From Planctomycetaceae bacterium (GTDB lineage: Bacteria; Planctomycetota; Planctomycetia; Planctomycetales; Planctomycetaceae), in the NCBI GenBank assembly GCA_023258825.1, contig JALQWE010000054.1, positions 1 through 6,199 on the forward strand: a DNA stretch of 6,199 nt, read 5' to 3'. Shown one piece after another: positions 5,994 to 6,199 of this stretch. Made by a program: the position numbers and the translations under genes. Numbering within the stretch: position 1 is the first letter of the stretch; every line of letters starts with the position of its first letter. The notes below the pieces were generated by a model that was not told where the DNA came from, searched no databases, and worked only from the letters and a program-made list of their open reading frames with translations.

Positions 5994-6199
5994 TTATCGC
6001 CAGCGATTTTCCTTGTTTTCCGTCAAAACGACCGCCGTCAATGCGTCTTTGATGTGAGAAAACAGCAACGGCAGCGTCTGCTTAACGGACACCCGAACAG
6101 CAGCATGAAGCGTTTGCCTGTTGAAACCGGAACACCTTCGGGGGCTGCCTTCGCCAACGACCTTACACAGGACAGGCAACCTGGGCGGCTTACGGCCCC
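5994..6199 (-). CDS. Possible 3' end of an unrecognised gene running off the right edge
   Basis: On the minus strand a frame is open from the window edge to a TAA at 5994-5996, giving about 67 residues that end ALTAVVLTENKENRWR. I do not recognise it. The only start in view is a TTG at 6179 with no good RBS, so it is either a partial gene entering from the right or not a gene. In its favour, the stop falls four bases before the long hairpin, as expected for a gene convergent with the phosphorylase. Against it, a plus-strand frame over the same bases is also open to the edge, and no domain is visible. It may belong to a repeated or decayed element. Confidence 0.25.
   Translation of the reverse strand, partial: GRKPPRLPVLCKVVGEGSPRRCSGFNRQTLHAAVRVSVKQTLPLLFSHIKDALTAVVLTENKENRWR

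Noticed and set aside
6105..6199. Plus-strand open frame from ATG 6105 to the right edge
   Set aside because: No ribosome binding site is visible and no domain is recognised in the roughly 31 residues; the opposite frame is equally open.
1..6199. CRISPR arrays, tRNA or rRNA genes, transposase genes
   Set aside because: No regularly spaced repeats, cloverleaf or rRNA-like stretches, or transposase motifs were seen on either strand.

Overview
The window looks like chromosomal DNA from a planctomycete. The strongest sign is a DUF1559 protein at 2802-3779: it has a type IV prepilin-like N-terminus and a C-terminal H-x9-DG motif, and it is followed by a small lipoprotein with a carboxypeptidase-regulatory-like fold. 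That pairing occurs in many copies in Planctomycetes. Base composition is moderately GC-rich. Genus cannot be fixed from sequence alone.

Layout. Positions 1-1069 (+) hold the 3' part of a glycogen branching enzyme gene (glgB). It enters from the left edge and is broken by one frameshift near 280-286, between the catalytic Glu and the last catalytic Asp. Positions 1159-2313 (-) hold an LptF/LptG-type permease for lipopolysaccharide export, convergent with glgB. Positions 2314-2801 are a divergent intergenic region with one sigma70-like promoter in each direction and short direct repeats beside the rightward one. Then come the DUF1559 gene (2802-3779), a hairpin, the lipoprotein gene (3992-4477), a strong intrinsic terminator (4511-4544) and a thymidine/pyrimidine-nucleoside phosphorylase gene (4626-5900). 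After it lies a roughly 76-nt imperfect hairpin (5915-5990). The last 200 bases carry only uncertain open frames.

The genes do not form one pathway. glgB is carbohydrate storage, the permease is envelope assembly, the DUF1559/lipoprotein pair is a surface or secretion-associated planctomycete module, and the phosphorylase is nucleoside salvage. Each transcription unit is short and separated by promoters or hairpins. I see no clear undescribed multi-gene system. The items most worth a second look are the glgB frameshift, the long hairpin with its right flank (a possible dispersed repeat), and the repeat-rich segment just upstream of the DUF1559 promoter.
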